Assembly: GCA_016709445.1 (NCBI GenBank) | Contig: JADJMV010000006.1 | Location: 248,001-312,000 of the forward strand | Length of the DNA: 64,000 bases | Direction: 5' to 3' | Origin: Phycisphaerales bacterium | Lineage (GTDB): Bacteria; Planctomycetota; Phycisphaerae; Phycisphaerales; UBA1924 | Shown here: in pieces, positions 39,889-48,641 of the stretch | Position numbering within the stretch: position 1 is the first letter of the stretch | Layout: each line of letters starts with the position of its first letter | Translations under genes and position numbers: made by a program | The notes under the pieces: model-generated | The model's input: only the letters and a program-made list of their open reading frames with translations | What the model was told of the DNA's origin: nothing | Database searches by the model: none

Positions 39889-40772
39889 GGGGCGCCCCCC
39901 GCGGACTCGCCCTCGCCCGAGCTGACCCGGACGATGACCTCGGTGACGCGTTCGAGCGCGACACCCGGCCGGACCACGATGACGGGGCGGAGGGGCGAAT
40001 CAGGGGCCGGCTGGACCGACTCCACGGTCCCCAGCACAAGCATCTGGGCGCTGGCGGGCCACTCCGCGTCGAACAGCCGGACGACCTGGCCGGGCTGGAT
40101 CACGCTGTTGGAGGCTTGCTCGCCGGAGTCGTAGGCGACATCGCCGGTGAGCGTGCCGTCTCCGGCCGGCGAGAGTGCGCATTCGAGCCCCTGCCCGTCG
40201 GCGATCATCACCTTGCCCCGGACCCGGCCGGAGTTCTTGGCGGTGGTGGGGAGAATCCAGCTCGTCCTCGCCCCGGCGGACTTGACCCTGCCGAAGAGCT
40301 GCACACCCTCGACGGCGACGACGTCGTTCTGGTTGACCCCCTGCGCGCGCCCAGCCCGGATCTCGAGCAAGGCGCCGGCCGGGTCGCTGGTTCCACCGAT
40401 GACGGGCGCGTAGAGCAGGCGGGTGCTGACCGAGGGGTTCAGTGAGACCATCAGCTGCATCTGCTCCATCTGCCGGAGCAGGTCGTCCTTGCGTTCGCGC
40501 ATCTGCTCGTAGAGCGTCTTGTAGTGCTCGACCTCGAGGCGGAGCTGCGCGATCACCGCCGGGTCGTCCGCCCCGGGACGCGCCGGGCTGAGCACCCCGC
40601 CGACCATGCGCATGGGCTGCGCCACCGGCGCCACCAGCATGTTCTGGAGTTCACCAAACCAGCGGGCGGGTGCGAGCACCCTCGCCGGCATGAAGGAGAC
40701 GATCAGTAGCAACGCGACTGCCGCGGGCAGCCACCGGTCGTGGGAGGCGGGCTGGTGCGCTCGTCGCGACAT
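39885..40772 (-). CDS. mreC: Rod shape-determining protein MreC
   Basis: Bitopic membrane protein of 295 residues: a cytosolic N terminus, one helix (WLPAAVALLLIVSFMPARVL), a periplasmic coiled coil (AVIAQLRLEVEHYKTLYEQM, extending to about 105) and two beta-barrel domains with the MreC-type VIGGTSDPAGALLEIRAGRA and GVQLFGRVKSAG. It bridges MreB filaments and the wall-synthesis enzymes. Its stop overlaps mreD by 4 bp, and mreB lies 89 bp upstream on the same strand, giving the order mreB-mreC-mreD. Confidence 0.92.
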   Translation of the reverse strand: MSRRAHQPASHDRWLPAAVALLLIVSFMPARVLAPARWFGELQNMLVAPVAQPMRMVGGVLSPARPGADDPAVIAQLRLEVEHYKTLYEQMRERKDDLLRQMEQMQLMVSLNPSVSTRLLYAPVIGGTSDPAGALLEIRAGRAQGVNQNDVVAVEGVQLFGRVKSAGARTSWILPTTAKNSGRVRGKVMIADGQGLECALSPAGDGTLTGDVAYDSGEQASNSVIQPGQVVRLFDAEWPASAQMLVLGTVESVQPAPDSPLRPVIVVRPGVALERVTEVIVRVSSGEGESAGGAP

Positions 40773-40861
40773 CGTGGGTCAGTCGAAGCGATCGTGCGTG
40801 GGTCGTAGCGTCCGGTATCCAGTGCGAGTTTCGTCCGTCAGGAGAGCCCCCCGGGCCCCGT

Positions 40862-41911
40862 TCACAGCTCCATGTTGGTCTCGAGCGTGTCCTTCCACTC
40901 GTCGATGTTCTCGAGAAAGAGCGCCGTGCCGCGGGCCACACAGGTGAGGGGATCATCCGCGAGCACGCAGCGCAGCCCGGTCGCCTTCTCCACCACGATC
41001 GGGAGGCCGCGGAGAAGACTCCCGCCGCCGGCCATCGTGATCCCGTTCTCGACGAGATCGGCCGCCAGCTCGGGCTCGGCCTTCTCGAGCGTCCGCGTGA
41101 CGGCCTCGATGATCGAGTTGACGGGCTCCTGCAGGGCTTCGCGGATCTCCTCGCTGGAGACCACGGTCTTCCGGGGCAGTCCGGAGATCATGTCCCGGCC
41201 GCGGACCTCCATACTCGCCTCTTCGCCCGCCGCGGCCGCGGAGCCGATCTCGATCTTGATCCGCTCGGCGGTCTGCTCGCCGATCATGAGGTTGTAGGTG
41301 CGCTTCATGTGGTTGATGATGGCCTCGTCCATGTCGTCTCCCGCGACGCGGACGCTTTCGCAGACGGCGATATCGGCCAGGGACATGATCGCGACCTCGG
41401 TGGTGCCGCCGCCGATGTCGACGATCATGCTCGCCGTCGCTTCGGCGAAGGGCAGGCCGGCGCCGATGGCCGCCGCGACGGGCTCCTCGATCAGATAGGT
41501 CTTCCTGGCTCCCGCCCGCTCGGAGGAGTTGAACACCGCCTGCTTCTCGACCGCCGTGATGCCCGAGGGGATCGAGATCACGACGCGGGGCCGGAAGAGC
41601 CGGTTCTTGCCGTTGACCTTTCGGATGAAGTAGCCGAGCATCGCCTCGGTGATCTCGAAGTCGCTGATCACGCCGTCCTTGAGCGGCCGGATCGCGGTGA
41701 TCGAGCCCGGCGTCTTGCCGAGCATCTCCTTGGCGACCCAGCCGACGGCCTCGCCGTTCTTGAGCACCTGGTTTGTGCCCTTTCGTACGGCGACCACGCT
41801 GGGCTCGTTGAGGACGATCCCCTGCCCACGGACGGCAACAAGGGTGTTGCAGGTTCCAAGGTCGATGCCCATGTCCACGCTGAACAGGCCAAGCAGGCGA
41901 TTGAGGTCCAC
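40862..41911 (-). CDS. mreB: Rod shape-determining protein MreB
   Basis: Actin-like ATPase of 349 residues that forms membrane-attached filaments guiding lateral wall growth. The fold's phosphate loops are clear: MGIDLGTCNTLVAVRG (phosphate 1), IVDIGGGTTEVAIMSL (phosphate 2) and ENGITMAGGGSLLRGLP (adenosine). Typical MreB blocks include IAIRPLKDGVI-like AIRPLKDGVISDF and RPRVVISIPSGITAVEKQAV. The start MDLNRLLGLFSVDMG fits family length. First gene of the mre cluster; 266 bp separate it from the coiled-coil gene upstream. Confidence 0.97.
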   Translation of the reverse strand: MDLNRLLGLFSVDMGIDLGTCNTLVAVRGQGIVLNEPSVVAVRKGTNQVLKNGEAVGWVAKEMLGKTPGSITAIRPLKDGVISDFEITEAMLGYFIRKVNGKNRLFRPRVVISIPSGITAVEKQAVFNSSERAGARKTYLIEEPVAAAIGAGLPFAEATASMIVDIGGGTTEVAIMSLADIAVCESVRVAGDDMDEAIINHMKRTYNLMIGEQTAERIKIEIGSAAAAGEEASMEVRGRDMISGLPRKTVVSSEEIREALQEPVNSIIEAVTRTLEKAEPELAADLVENGITMAGGGSLLRGLPIVVEKATGLRCVLADDPLTCVARGTALFLENIDEWKDTLETNMEL

Positions 41912-42102
41912 GGGGTGCGGTCTCTCGGGTGAGGGCGGGCCTCATGCCCGCATGCCCCGGGAGCGTGCGCGCACCCACGAGGCGTCAGAATCCGTTCCGG
42001 CGTCCCCCCGAGCCCGCCGCGCAGCGGCCCGGGACGCCTACAGAGGTTATCGTCCCCGCCCAGCTTCCGCCAGTCACCCAGGCTCCCACAGGGTCGGACG
42101 GC

Positions 42103-42139
42103 AAAAAGAAACACGCCCCGACCGTTCCCGGTCGGGGCG
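42103..42139 (-). terminator. Rho-independent terminator after the coiled-coil gene
   Basis: A perfect 11-bp stem (CGCCCCGACCG / CGGTCGGGGCG) with loop TTCC is followed, on the minus strand, by TGTTTCTTTTTG. It lies 39 bp beyond the stop at 42178, separating that gene from mreB. Confidence 0.88.
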
Positions 42140-42177
42140 CGTCCGCGGTCGGGTTCAAGGCCGCGGAGGGGAAGGGT

Positions 42178-43143
42178 TTAGTCCTTGGAGGCGGTGGGCC
42201 GACCGGCCGAGGGCAGGCTGCGAGTCTCCCCGTCGGGTCGGATCTCGATCACCGCCGGCTCAAACTGCACGCCGTGCGGATCCAGCCCCTTCTGGGCGTC
42301 CAGATATTCCTGTCCGACCCGGGTCTGGAGGTTCAGTTCGGTCTCGGCGGCGGTCCGGTAGGTGTCCGCGATCGAGGTATTCGCGAGGGTATTGATCTTG
42401 GACTCCTGCTCGGCCAGGGTCTGTGCGATGCGGCCCTGGACGTGGTCGAGGTTGGCGGCCTGATACGGGTCCTGGCGGTCGAAGACCTCCTGCCGCTGCT
42501 GGAGCATCTCGATCATCCGATCGTTCCGGGCAATGGCATCGACCTGGCGGTCGAGCTGCCAGAGCTGGTTCTGGAACTGGGACCGCTCGCTCTCGAGTTG
42601 AGCCAGCAGCTGGGTAAGGCGCTGCTGCTGCGCCTGAAGCAGGCTCATGTCCCGGTCGATGTCGGAGGACCTCGAGGCATAGGCGCTGCGGAGCTGGCTG
42701 ATCTGATTCGCCTTCGAATACGCCTGATCCATGCTCAGGGACTCCTCCCCGAACCGCACCTTGACCACGGCATACGTCCCGTCGGTGCGGGCCGCGTCCG
42801 CCTTGGCGAGCAGGCTCTTGATTTGCCCGAGATCGGCATCCGCCAACTCGACCACGCGGCCACTGACGGTGCGTTCGCGCTGGAGTTGGTCGACCTGGGA
42901 GGTCGTCTCCGCCAATTCCCCGCGAACCTCGGCGATACGGGCGGGGTACTTGGATTCGAGGTCCCGGAGCTGCTGACGCAGCGCGACGGGGTCGCTGATG
43001 TTGCTGTCGATCGAGGAGTTGATGTTCGCCCTGGCCTGATTGAGGAACGCGTGCGCCCGCTGGGGGCCCATGACCGCCAGAGCCGTTCCGGCAGCCAGCG
43101 TCCCGGCCACGCCAACCCAAATCACCGGCTTGATGATGCCCAT
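42178..43143 (-). CDS. Membrane-anchored coiled-coil protein of unknown function
   Basis: Protein of 321 residues. An uncleaved signal anchor or signal peptide (VIWVGVAGTLAAGTALAVMG) is followed by a long, almost continuous helical region rich in Gln, Arg and Leu heptads (RQQLRDLESKYPARIAEV, LQAQQQRLTQLLAQLESE) and an acidic-polar tail. This suggests a periplasmic coiled coil. The ATG start has AGGAGG six bases upstream; an in-frame TTG two codons earlier is rejected. It is not a recognised family. It lies between mreB and an ECF sigma gene, so an envelope-scaffold role is possible but unproven. Confidence 0.7.
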   Translation of the reverse strand: MGIIKPVIWVGVAGTLAAGTALAVMGPQRAHAFLNQARANINSSIDSNISDPVALRQQLRDLESKYPARIAEVRGELAETTSQVDQLQRERTVSGRVVELADADLGQIKSLLAKADAARTDGTYAVVKVRFGEESLSMDQAYSKANQISQLRSAYASRSSDIDRDMSLLQAQQQRLTQLLAQLESERSQFQNQLWQLDRQVDAIARNDRMIEMLQQRQEVFDRQDPYQAANLDHVQGRIAQTLAEQESKINTLANTSIADTYRTAAETELNLQTRVGQEYLDAQKGLDPHGVQFEPAVIEIRPDGETRSLPSAGRPTASKD

Positions 43144-43468
43144 ATCCAACCTCCTGTCCGAGACGGTCCCGGCTCTTCGCCCGCCCGGGCCGACACCGGC
43201 CCGGGGAGCGAGGCGTTTGTGTGTCCGACAGGGAGGTCATTGGGAGAGACCCCGGCCCGCTTTCACACCTCGGACCAAGCACAAACGAGATCGCCGCCCA
43301 ACTCCGCGTCACGATTCCCGGACCTTGGGCCGGGGCTGCATCTGTGATATCCTTCCCGGGGAGTCCCCCGGCCGCGAAAGGCCATCTCGGCTCCCCCGAA
43401 TGTGTTTGTGGGAAGGGTCGGTCCGCCGGAGTTCGCCGGGCGACGCCCCCCGTGTAGGGAGGAGCCCC
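43144..43468. other. 325-bp divergent intergenic region (coiled-coil gene / ECF sigma gene)
   Basis: No gene is seen. It must hold both divergent promoters. A candidate plus-strand promoter lies at 43325-43353; AGGAGG for the minus-strand gene is at 43150-43155 (complement). Several GC-rich short inverted repeats (CCCGGGCC near 43190) are present without a T tract. Confidence 0.5.
43325..43353 (+). promoter_or_regulatory. Candidate promoter for the ECF sigma / kinase operon
   Basis: TTGGGC, a 17-nt spacer and TATCCT preceded by TGA (extended -10 form) lie about 115 bp before the GTG start at 43469. Partial consensus match; a 5' leader of roughly 110 nt would result. Confidence 0.35.
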
Positions 43469-44221
43469 GTGCTCAGTTCGATGACCACGTCATTCGTCGC
43501 CCGCCTGCGAGCCAACGACCAGGCCGCGTGGTTTGAACTCTGGGAGACCTTCGGTCCGGTGGTTCGCGCGCAGCTCACCAAGTGGGGCAATGGTCGGATC
43601 GGCGCCGAAACCGTCCGGGACTTGTCTCAAGAGACGATGGCCGCCCTGTCCAACTCGATCGATCGCTACGACCCCTCCCGCGGGGCCCGGTTCAGCACCT
43701 GGCTGCTGGCGATCGCCAAGCATGTGCTGGGCGACGAGATGGATCGACGCATGGCCGCGAAGCGTGGGAGCGGCAAGAAGACCGCCACGTTGGAGGACGC
43801 GTGGATGGCGGGTTCCCGCGAGGCCCGCGTGGACGACGCGTACGAGGCTGCCGTGTTCCGGGCCAAGGTGGAGGCCGCCATCCGGAAGGTTGAGAGGGAG
43901 TGTGAGTTCACCGATTTCGAGATTTTCCGGATGCGGGTTCTCGATGGGAAGAGCGGCAAGGACGTGGCCGACGCCGTCGGCGTCAGCGAGCCGACGGTGA
44001 GCCGCCGGCTGGCCAAGGTCCGCGAGATCCTCCGGGCTCGAGTTGCCGAGACGGTGGCGATCTTCAGCTTCACCGAGGAGGAACTCCACGAGGGGGAGCG
44101 AAACGGCCTGGTCCAGAGCCCCAACAAGGCCGACGACGTGCTCTTCGACGAGGCCGTCGCCGAGATCTTCCACCGCCAGTTGGAACTGCGGGCGGCCGAG
44201 GAGGCCGGCGGAAGGCGCTGA
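43469..44221 (+). CDS. ECF-type RNA polymerase sigma factor
   Basis: Sigma-70 family protein of 250 residues. Region 2 spans about 15-95 (FVARLRANDQAAWFELWETF, VRDLSQETMAALSNSIDRYD, FSTWLLAIAKHVLGDEMDRR), and region 4 shows the helix-turn-helix GKSGKDVADAVGVSEPTVSR. A C-terminal extension of about 55 residues follows, beyond a minimal ECF. GTG 43469 is chosen because AGGGAGGAG ends four bases upstream; an in-frame ATG four codons later has poor spacing. The next gene, a membrane Ser/Thr kinase, starts 24 bp on, and no classical anti-sigma factor is nearby. In planctomycetes, ECF groups paired with kinases are thought to be regulated by phosphorylation, so this kinase is the likely regulator (inference). 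Confidence 0.92.
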   Translation: MLSSMTTSFVARLRANDQAAWFELWETFGPVVRAQLTKWGNGRIGAETVRDLSQETMAALSNSIDRYDPSRGARFSTWLLAIAKHVLGDEMDRRMAAKRGSGKKTATLEDAWMAGSREARVDDAYEAAVFRAKVEAAIRKVERECEFTDFEIFRMRVLDGKSGKDVADAVGVSEPTVSRRLAKVREILRARVAETVAIFSFTEEELHEGERNGLVQSPNKADDVLFDEAVAEIFHRQLELRAAEEAGGRR

Positions 44222-44245
44222 CCGGGGTTTGGGAAGGAGCGAGGG

Positions 44246-46601
44246 ATGCCGATCCTCTTCGGGATAATCGCGGCGGTGTTCGGGCTGGCCCTGGTGGCCA
44301 TCGTCCTGACTGTCGTGCTGGTGCCCATCTTCCGCGGGATCGGCTGGCTCGTGTCGCACGTGTTTGCCTTCGTCGGTGGAGAGATCAGGGACGCCCTGCG
44401 CCTGGTGGGCGCCGCGATCACCGCGGTGATCTTCAGCCTCCTTGTCGTCGCCAACATCCTGATCTTCCGCTGGTCCGCGTCGGCCCACTTCGGCCGGGCA
44501 TTCTCCGCGGAGATCGGGGCCGGCGCCGCGAGCGTCTACCGGATTCTGGTGGGCCACCCCGCACGTCTGCTGGGCCTGAACACGCTGGTTGAGGGCCTCG
44601 AGCGCCGCGTCCCGGACGCGGTGGCCGCCGCGCCGACCGCCGATCGGCCGAGCCGCCGCACCGGTCAGTTCGAGAACTACCGCATCATCGGCTCTCTCCC
44701 CGGGGGCGGCTCGGGCGGGAAGCTGTACATCGCCGAGCCGGATGACCTCAAGCTCGCCTCCTTCGCCCGCAACGGTCAGCGCGACGTCGAGCAGGTCGTC
44801 ATCAAGTCATTCAGCTTGCAGGACGGGTCGAGCCTGCCGCAGATCGTCCGTGAGAGCCGGGCTCTCGACGCCGCCAAGAAGCTCGGCCTCGTCCTCGACC
44901 ACGAGCTGAGCCCGGAGCGATTCTTCTACGTCATGCGGTATGTGCCCGGCGAGTCGCTGGGGCTGGTGACCCAGCACCTCCACGCCGCCAGCCCCGACGG
45001 CGGCCTCTCGAACGCCAACCTCGGCCGGTCGCTCGGCTACATCGAGAAGCTCCTCGGCACACTCAGCCGCTATCACCGCGGCGGGCTGTGGCACAAGGAC
45101 GTCAAGCCCGACAACATCATCATCCATGGCGACGACGCCCATCTCGTCGATTTCGGGCTCATCACCCCGCTCCGGTCGGCGATGACCCTCACCACCCACG
45201 GCACCGAGTACTTCCGCGATCCCGAGATGGTCCGCATGGCCCTCAAGGGCGTGAAGGTCCACGAGGTGGACGGCGCCAAGTTCGATATCTACGCCGCCGG
45301 CGCCGTGCTGTACTCGGTCGTCGAGAACCAGTTTCCGGCCCACGGCGGCCTGAGCCAGATCTCCAAGCGCTGCCCGGATGCCGTGCGGTGGATCATCCGC
45401 CGCTCCATGACCGAGTATGCCAAGCGGTATCCCAACGCCGACGCGATGCTCGCCGACCTGGAGTTTGTGCGCCGCGCCGCCGATCCCTTCGCCATCAAGC
45501 CCGCCGAGCTTCCGAGCGTCGCCGGTGGCGCGAGCCTCGGCTGCCGGGGCCGAGCCGGCGCACGCCGAGGAATTCACGTTTGTCCCGCCCCGGGACGAGG
45601 CCGCCCGGGCCGCCCCTGCCCGGGCCGTGGCCGCCGGCCCCGTCTTCGCGTCGTTCGCGGGCGTCCCCGGGGCCGCGCAGGCCGCCGCCGTGGGAGTGGG
45701 CCGTGATCGCCCCAAGCTCCGCGTCGCGAACTGGTGGTCCGGCCGCTACGAACTCGCCGAGGCGCTCCCGGCCAGCGCCGCCGCCCTGGTGTCGCCTTTG
45801 AAGGCCCGCCCGCCTCTCGCCGGCGGCGCGCGACGTCCCGCATCGGAACAGCTCCGCTCCGCCCGCGCCCGGGCGGAAGCCCGCCGCGCCCGTGCCCAGG
45901 CCAGGCTCGCCGGCCACCGGCACGGCCTGCGGGAGGGTCGGCGTCACGCCTCGGGTGTCAACGCAGGCGTCGCCGCGAGCGTGTTCGTGTTCCTGGTCTT
46001 CTGTCTCGCCATCGGTGGTCTGGCGTTGAGCCTGACCGCCCGTCGTGGCGCCCAGGTTGGCGCAACCTTGGTGGATGGCGGGGATGATCGAGCCCTCCCG
46101 GTTGGGGCCATTCCCACGAATGTCGCCGGGGGCATCTCGGTCGCGAACGATTCCCGTCAGGTCGCCGATCCGCCGACTCCCGTGCTGCCGGCGCTCTCGG
46201 GCCGGGTGCTCGTCGTCAGCGATCTGCTGCCGCCCTACGACAACCAGACCGGCTCGATGCTCAAGACCTGGCTCTCGGTGATGCAGAGTTCCGGCATGCA
46301 CGTCGTGGGCACGCTCGAAGGGCTGAACCTCGACGACGCCGAACTCGACCGAGCCTCCGATCTGAGCGCTCGGGCCCGCGCCGTTGTCGGACAGATCCCG
46401 CTGGATTCTGAAGACGCCCGCACGAAGTTGACGGCGTGGCTTGGCGAGTCGGATGCCGCGGACCTGCTGATCTGGATCCAGGCGAGCAAGACCAGCGGCG
46501 CCGGACCGGAGCCGCATGTCTTTGGCTCACCCTCGCTCGTGAGCGATTCTCCGGCCGACTCCATCGCCTCGATCCAGCGAATGCTGCTCTCGCCCGGCTA
46601 A
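44246..46601 (+). pseudogene. Membrane Ser/Thr kinase-like protein paired with ECF sigma, frameshifted
   Basis: Two N-terminal helices (residues about 5-30 and 54-76) precede a protein-kinase domain: a degenerate Gly loop GGGSGGKLYIAE, Lys187 (VVIKSF), HKDVKPDN (283-290), DFG (302-304) and HGTEYFRDPEM. The first frame ends as GC-rich nonsense at 45706. From about 45520-45535 the sensible reading lies in another frame (AEPAHAEEFTFVPPRDEA), continuing through a third helix (VFVFLVFCLAIGGLALSL) to a domain ending SIASIQRMLLSPG at 46601. One indel therefore splits a roughly 785-residue protein. AAGGAG lies 6 nt before the ATG, and the ECF gene is 24 bp upstream. The C-terminal domain (VLVVSDLLPPYDNQTGS) matches no family I know. 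Its stop overlaps that of convergent trpD. Confidence 0.72.
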
Positions 46602-47662
46602 TCCACGGGGTCGTTCGAGATCCTCGCCAACATCGCCAGCGTGGCCGCAGCCCGACCCGAGTCGATCGACGCCGATGCCAGAGCCAACCCTTCGGCCCAG
46701 TCCGGCGCGGCGCCGGCCACCACGAGCGCCGCGGCCGCATTGAGGACCACGATATCTCGCCGCGCGCCCGATTCGCCCGCGAGGACGGTTCGGATGATCT
46801 CTGCGGCGTCCTCGACACTCGAGGCCTGCAGTTCTCCCAGCGAGGCGCGTCGGAGTCCCAGATCCATGGCGTCGAGTGACTCCATCGCCACGACGCCTGG
46901 CGCACCCGACTTCCCGGGAACGACTCGGGCGAGGCGCACTGGCGCCGTCGTGGTCAGCTCGTCGAGGCCGTCCGCCCCGTGGGCCACGACGGCGGATTCC
47001 GAGCCCAGCCTCGCGAGGGCCTCGGCCAGCAGCCCGACCAGTGGCTCGGCGTACACCCCGATCAGCTGCCGCCGCGCGCCCGCCGGATTCGTAAGCGGTC
47101 CAAGGAGATTGAAAATCGTCGGGAACCCCAGCGAACGCCGCGGCCCGATGGCGTGCTGCATGGCCGGGTGGTGGTGGATCGCGAAGCAGAAGCACACGCC
47201 GGCCTCCGCGAGGCAGCGCGACTGTGCGGCAGGCGACGCATCCACGCGCACGCCCAGGGCCGCCAGCACCTCCGCAGAGCCCCGCCCGGTGCGGGATCGG
47301 TTCCCGTGCTTGGCCACCAGCACCCGTGCTCCACCGGGAGCATGGGATGCGGCCGCGACGATTGCCGAAGCCGTCGAGACGTTAAAGGTCTTCGGCGCCC
47401 CGCCGGTTCCGCAGGTGTCGATCAGCGCATCGTTCTCGGTCCCCCGCGGCCGGAGTACCGGGGTCACATGCCGGCGCATGACCCGCGCCGCCCCGACCAC
47501 TTCGTCCACGGTGGGACCGCGTCGCTGCAACAGCGCGAGGACCGCGGCGATCTGGGGGCCGTCAAGTCCACCAGAGAGCAGTGTCTCGAAGAGCGCCTCG
47601 CTCTCCGGCTCGCTCAGCGTTCCACCCGAGACCAGCCGGTCCAATGCGTCACGGATCTCCAT
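46598..47662 (-). CDS. trpD: Anthranilate phosphoribosyltransferase
   Basis: Enzyme of 354 residues that joins anthranilate to PRPP in the second step of tryptophan synthesis. Signature motifs: LIDTCGTGGAPKTFNVSTA (Gly-rich PRPP loop), KHGNRSRTGRGSAEVL, and GPLTNPAGARRQLIGVY. The C-terminal part closes with VVLNAAAALVVAG. The start MEIRDALDRL is the natural one. Its stop overlaps that of the convergent kinase gene. The other trp genes are elsewhere except trpA, so the pathway is dispersed. Confidence 0.96.
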   Translation of the reverse strand: MEIRDALDRLVSGGTLSEPESEALFETLLSGGLDGPQIAAVLALLQRRGPTVDEVVGAARVMRRHVTPVLRPRGTENDALIDTCGTGGAPKTFNVSTASAIVAAASHAPGGARVLVAKHGNRSRTGRGSAEVLAALGVRVDASPAAQSRCLAEAGVCFCFAIHHHPAMQHAIGPRRSLGFPTIFNLLGPLTNPAGARRQLIGVYAEPLVGLLAEALARLGSESAVVAHGADGLDELTTTAPVRLARVVPGKSGAPGVVAMESLDAMDLGLRRASLGELQASSVEDAAEIIRTVLAGESGARRDIVVLNAAAALVVAGAAPDWAEGLALASASIDSGRAAATLAMLARISNDPVD

Positions 47663-47707
47663 GGCCGGAGGGTACCCAGCACGCCGGCTCCCTGCACCAA
47701 GCGGGAG

Positions 47708-48451
47708 TCAGCAGCCGGCGTTCCACTCGTTGAGGAAGCACAGGACATCGAGGGTGTTGATCACCCCATCGCCATTGCAGTCCGCTTCGGCGTCGGAGGC
47801 GGTCCAGTGGTTCAGGAAGCACAGCACGTCGAGGGTATTCACCGCGCCGTCGCCATTGCAGTCCGCGGGGCAACTCACCACGCTGATTCGGACCTCGTGG
47901 AGGATGAACCCGGCGGCATCGACCGGTCCATCCGTGACCCCAAAGTAGAAGCTCTGGTACCCGAACGAGTATGTGCCGACCGCCTCGAGGATGTCGAGGG
48001 AATGGAGCCGCACGCCGCTGTAGGTCACCTGCCCCACGGCGCCGAATGGGCCGAAGGCCCCCTGCTGGTCCAGATCCAGCGATGTCGGGAAATCCGTTCC
48101 GTAGGACAGGAAGAATCCGTCCACGGCCGGGTCATTGTCGCGGATGACAAAGTACGGCGTCGCCGGCTGGGGCTGCCCCATCGGGACCATCGCCGCGCCG
48201 GCGCTGAGCGTGAACGAAGAATCGTCGATGACGTAGCCTCGCGTCGGGTAGTTCTCGCTGTTCAGGTAGATGTTCGAATCAACGTCGAATGAGAGGAGCA
48301 CAGGGTCGCCGGCGGCCATCTGACCCAGGACGCCGCTGTGAATCTGGTTGAACTCCACGACGCCCGTCATCTCGACCCGGACCGTCTCCGCCAGTGCCGG
48401 AGCGGCGAGCGTCGTTCCAGCAACCGCCGCGATCAATGCGAGAGCCTTCAT
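47708..48451 (-). CDS. Exported protein with C-terminal dockerin-like tag
   Basis: Secreted protein of 247 residues: signal peptide MKALALIAAVAGTTLAAPALA, a beta-rich body of about 165 residues without a recognised domain, and a terminal pair of dockerin-like loops (DCNGDGAVNTLD, DCNGDGVINTLD) each followed by VLCFLN, ending NAGC. The loops have D1-N3-D5-N9-D12, the calcium-binding pattern of dockerin F-hands. Extra cysteines here (SCPADCNGDG, VLCFLN) could form disulfides. ATG 48451 has AGGAGG 7 nt upstream. It shares the tag, but no other similarity, with the FG-GAP protein at 1209-2645. The body resembles proteins that carry PEP-CTERM or dockerin tails in this phylum; function unknown. Confidence 0.82.
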   Translation of the reverse strand: MKALALIAAVAGTTLAAPALAETVRVEMTGVVEFNQIHSGVLGQMAAGDPVLLSFDVDSNIYLNSENYPTRGYVIDDSSFTLSAGAAMVPMGQPQPATPYFVIRDNDPAVDGFFLSYGTDFPTSLDLDQQGAFGPFGAVGQVTYSGVRLHSLDILEAVGTYSFGYQSFYFGVTDGPVDAAGFILHEVRISVVSCPADCNGDGAVNTLDVLCFLNHWTASDAEADCNGDGVINTLDVLCFLNEWNAGC

Positions 48452-48641
48452 GCTCCGACCTCCTGAATTCCAATGCGCACACTGCCGGCCCACCGGGACT
48501 GGTCGTGTAGCCCAGTGTACTCGGGCGGGCAGGGTGCGGTGTACTTTCCCTGGAGAAATTTGTCGGTATAGGTATTCGCACCTTCCTCATCCCGAACCGC
48601 AGCACCAGCAGGGGGCGCCACCAGTACAGTATTGACAAGGT

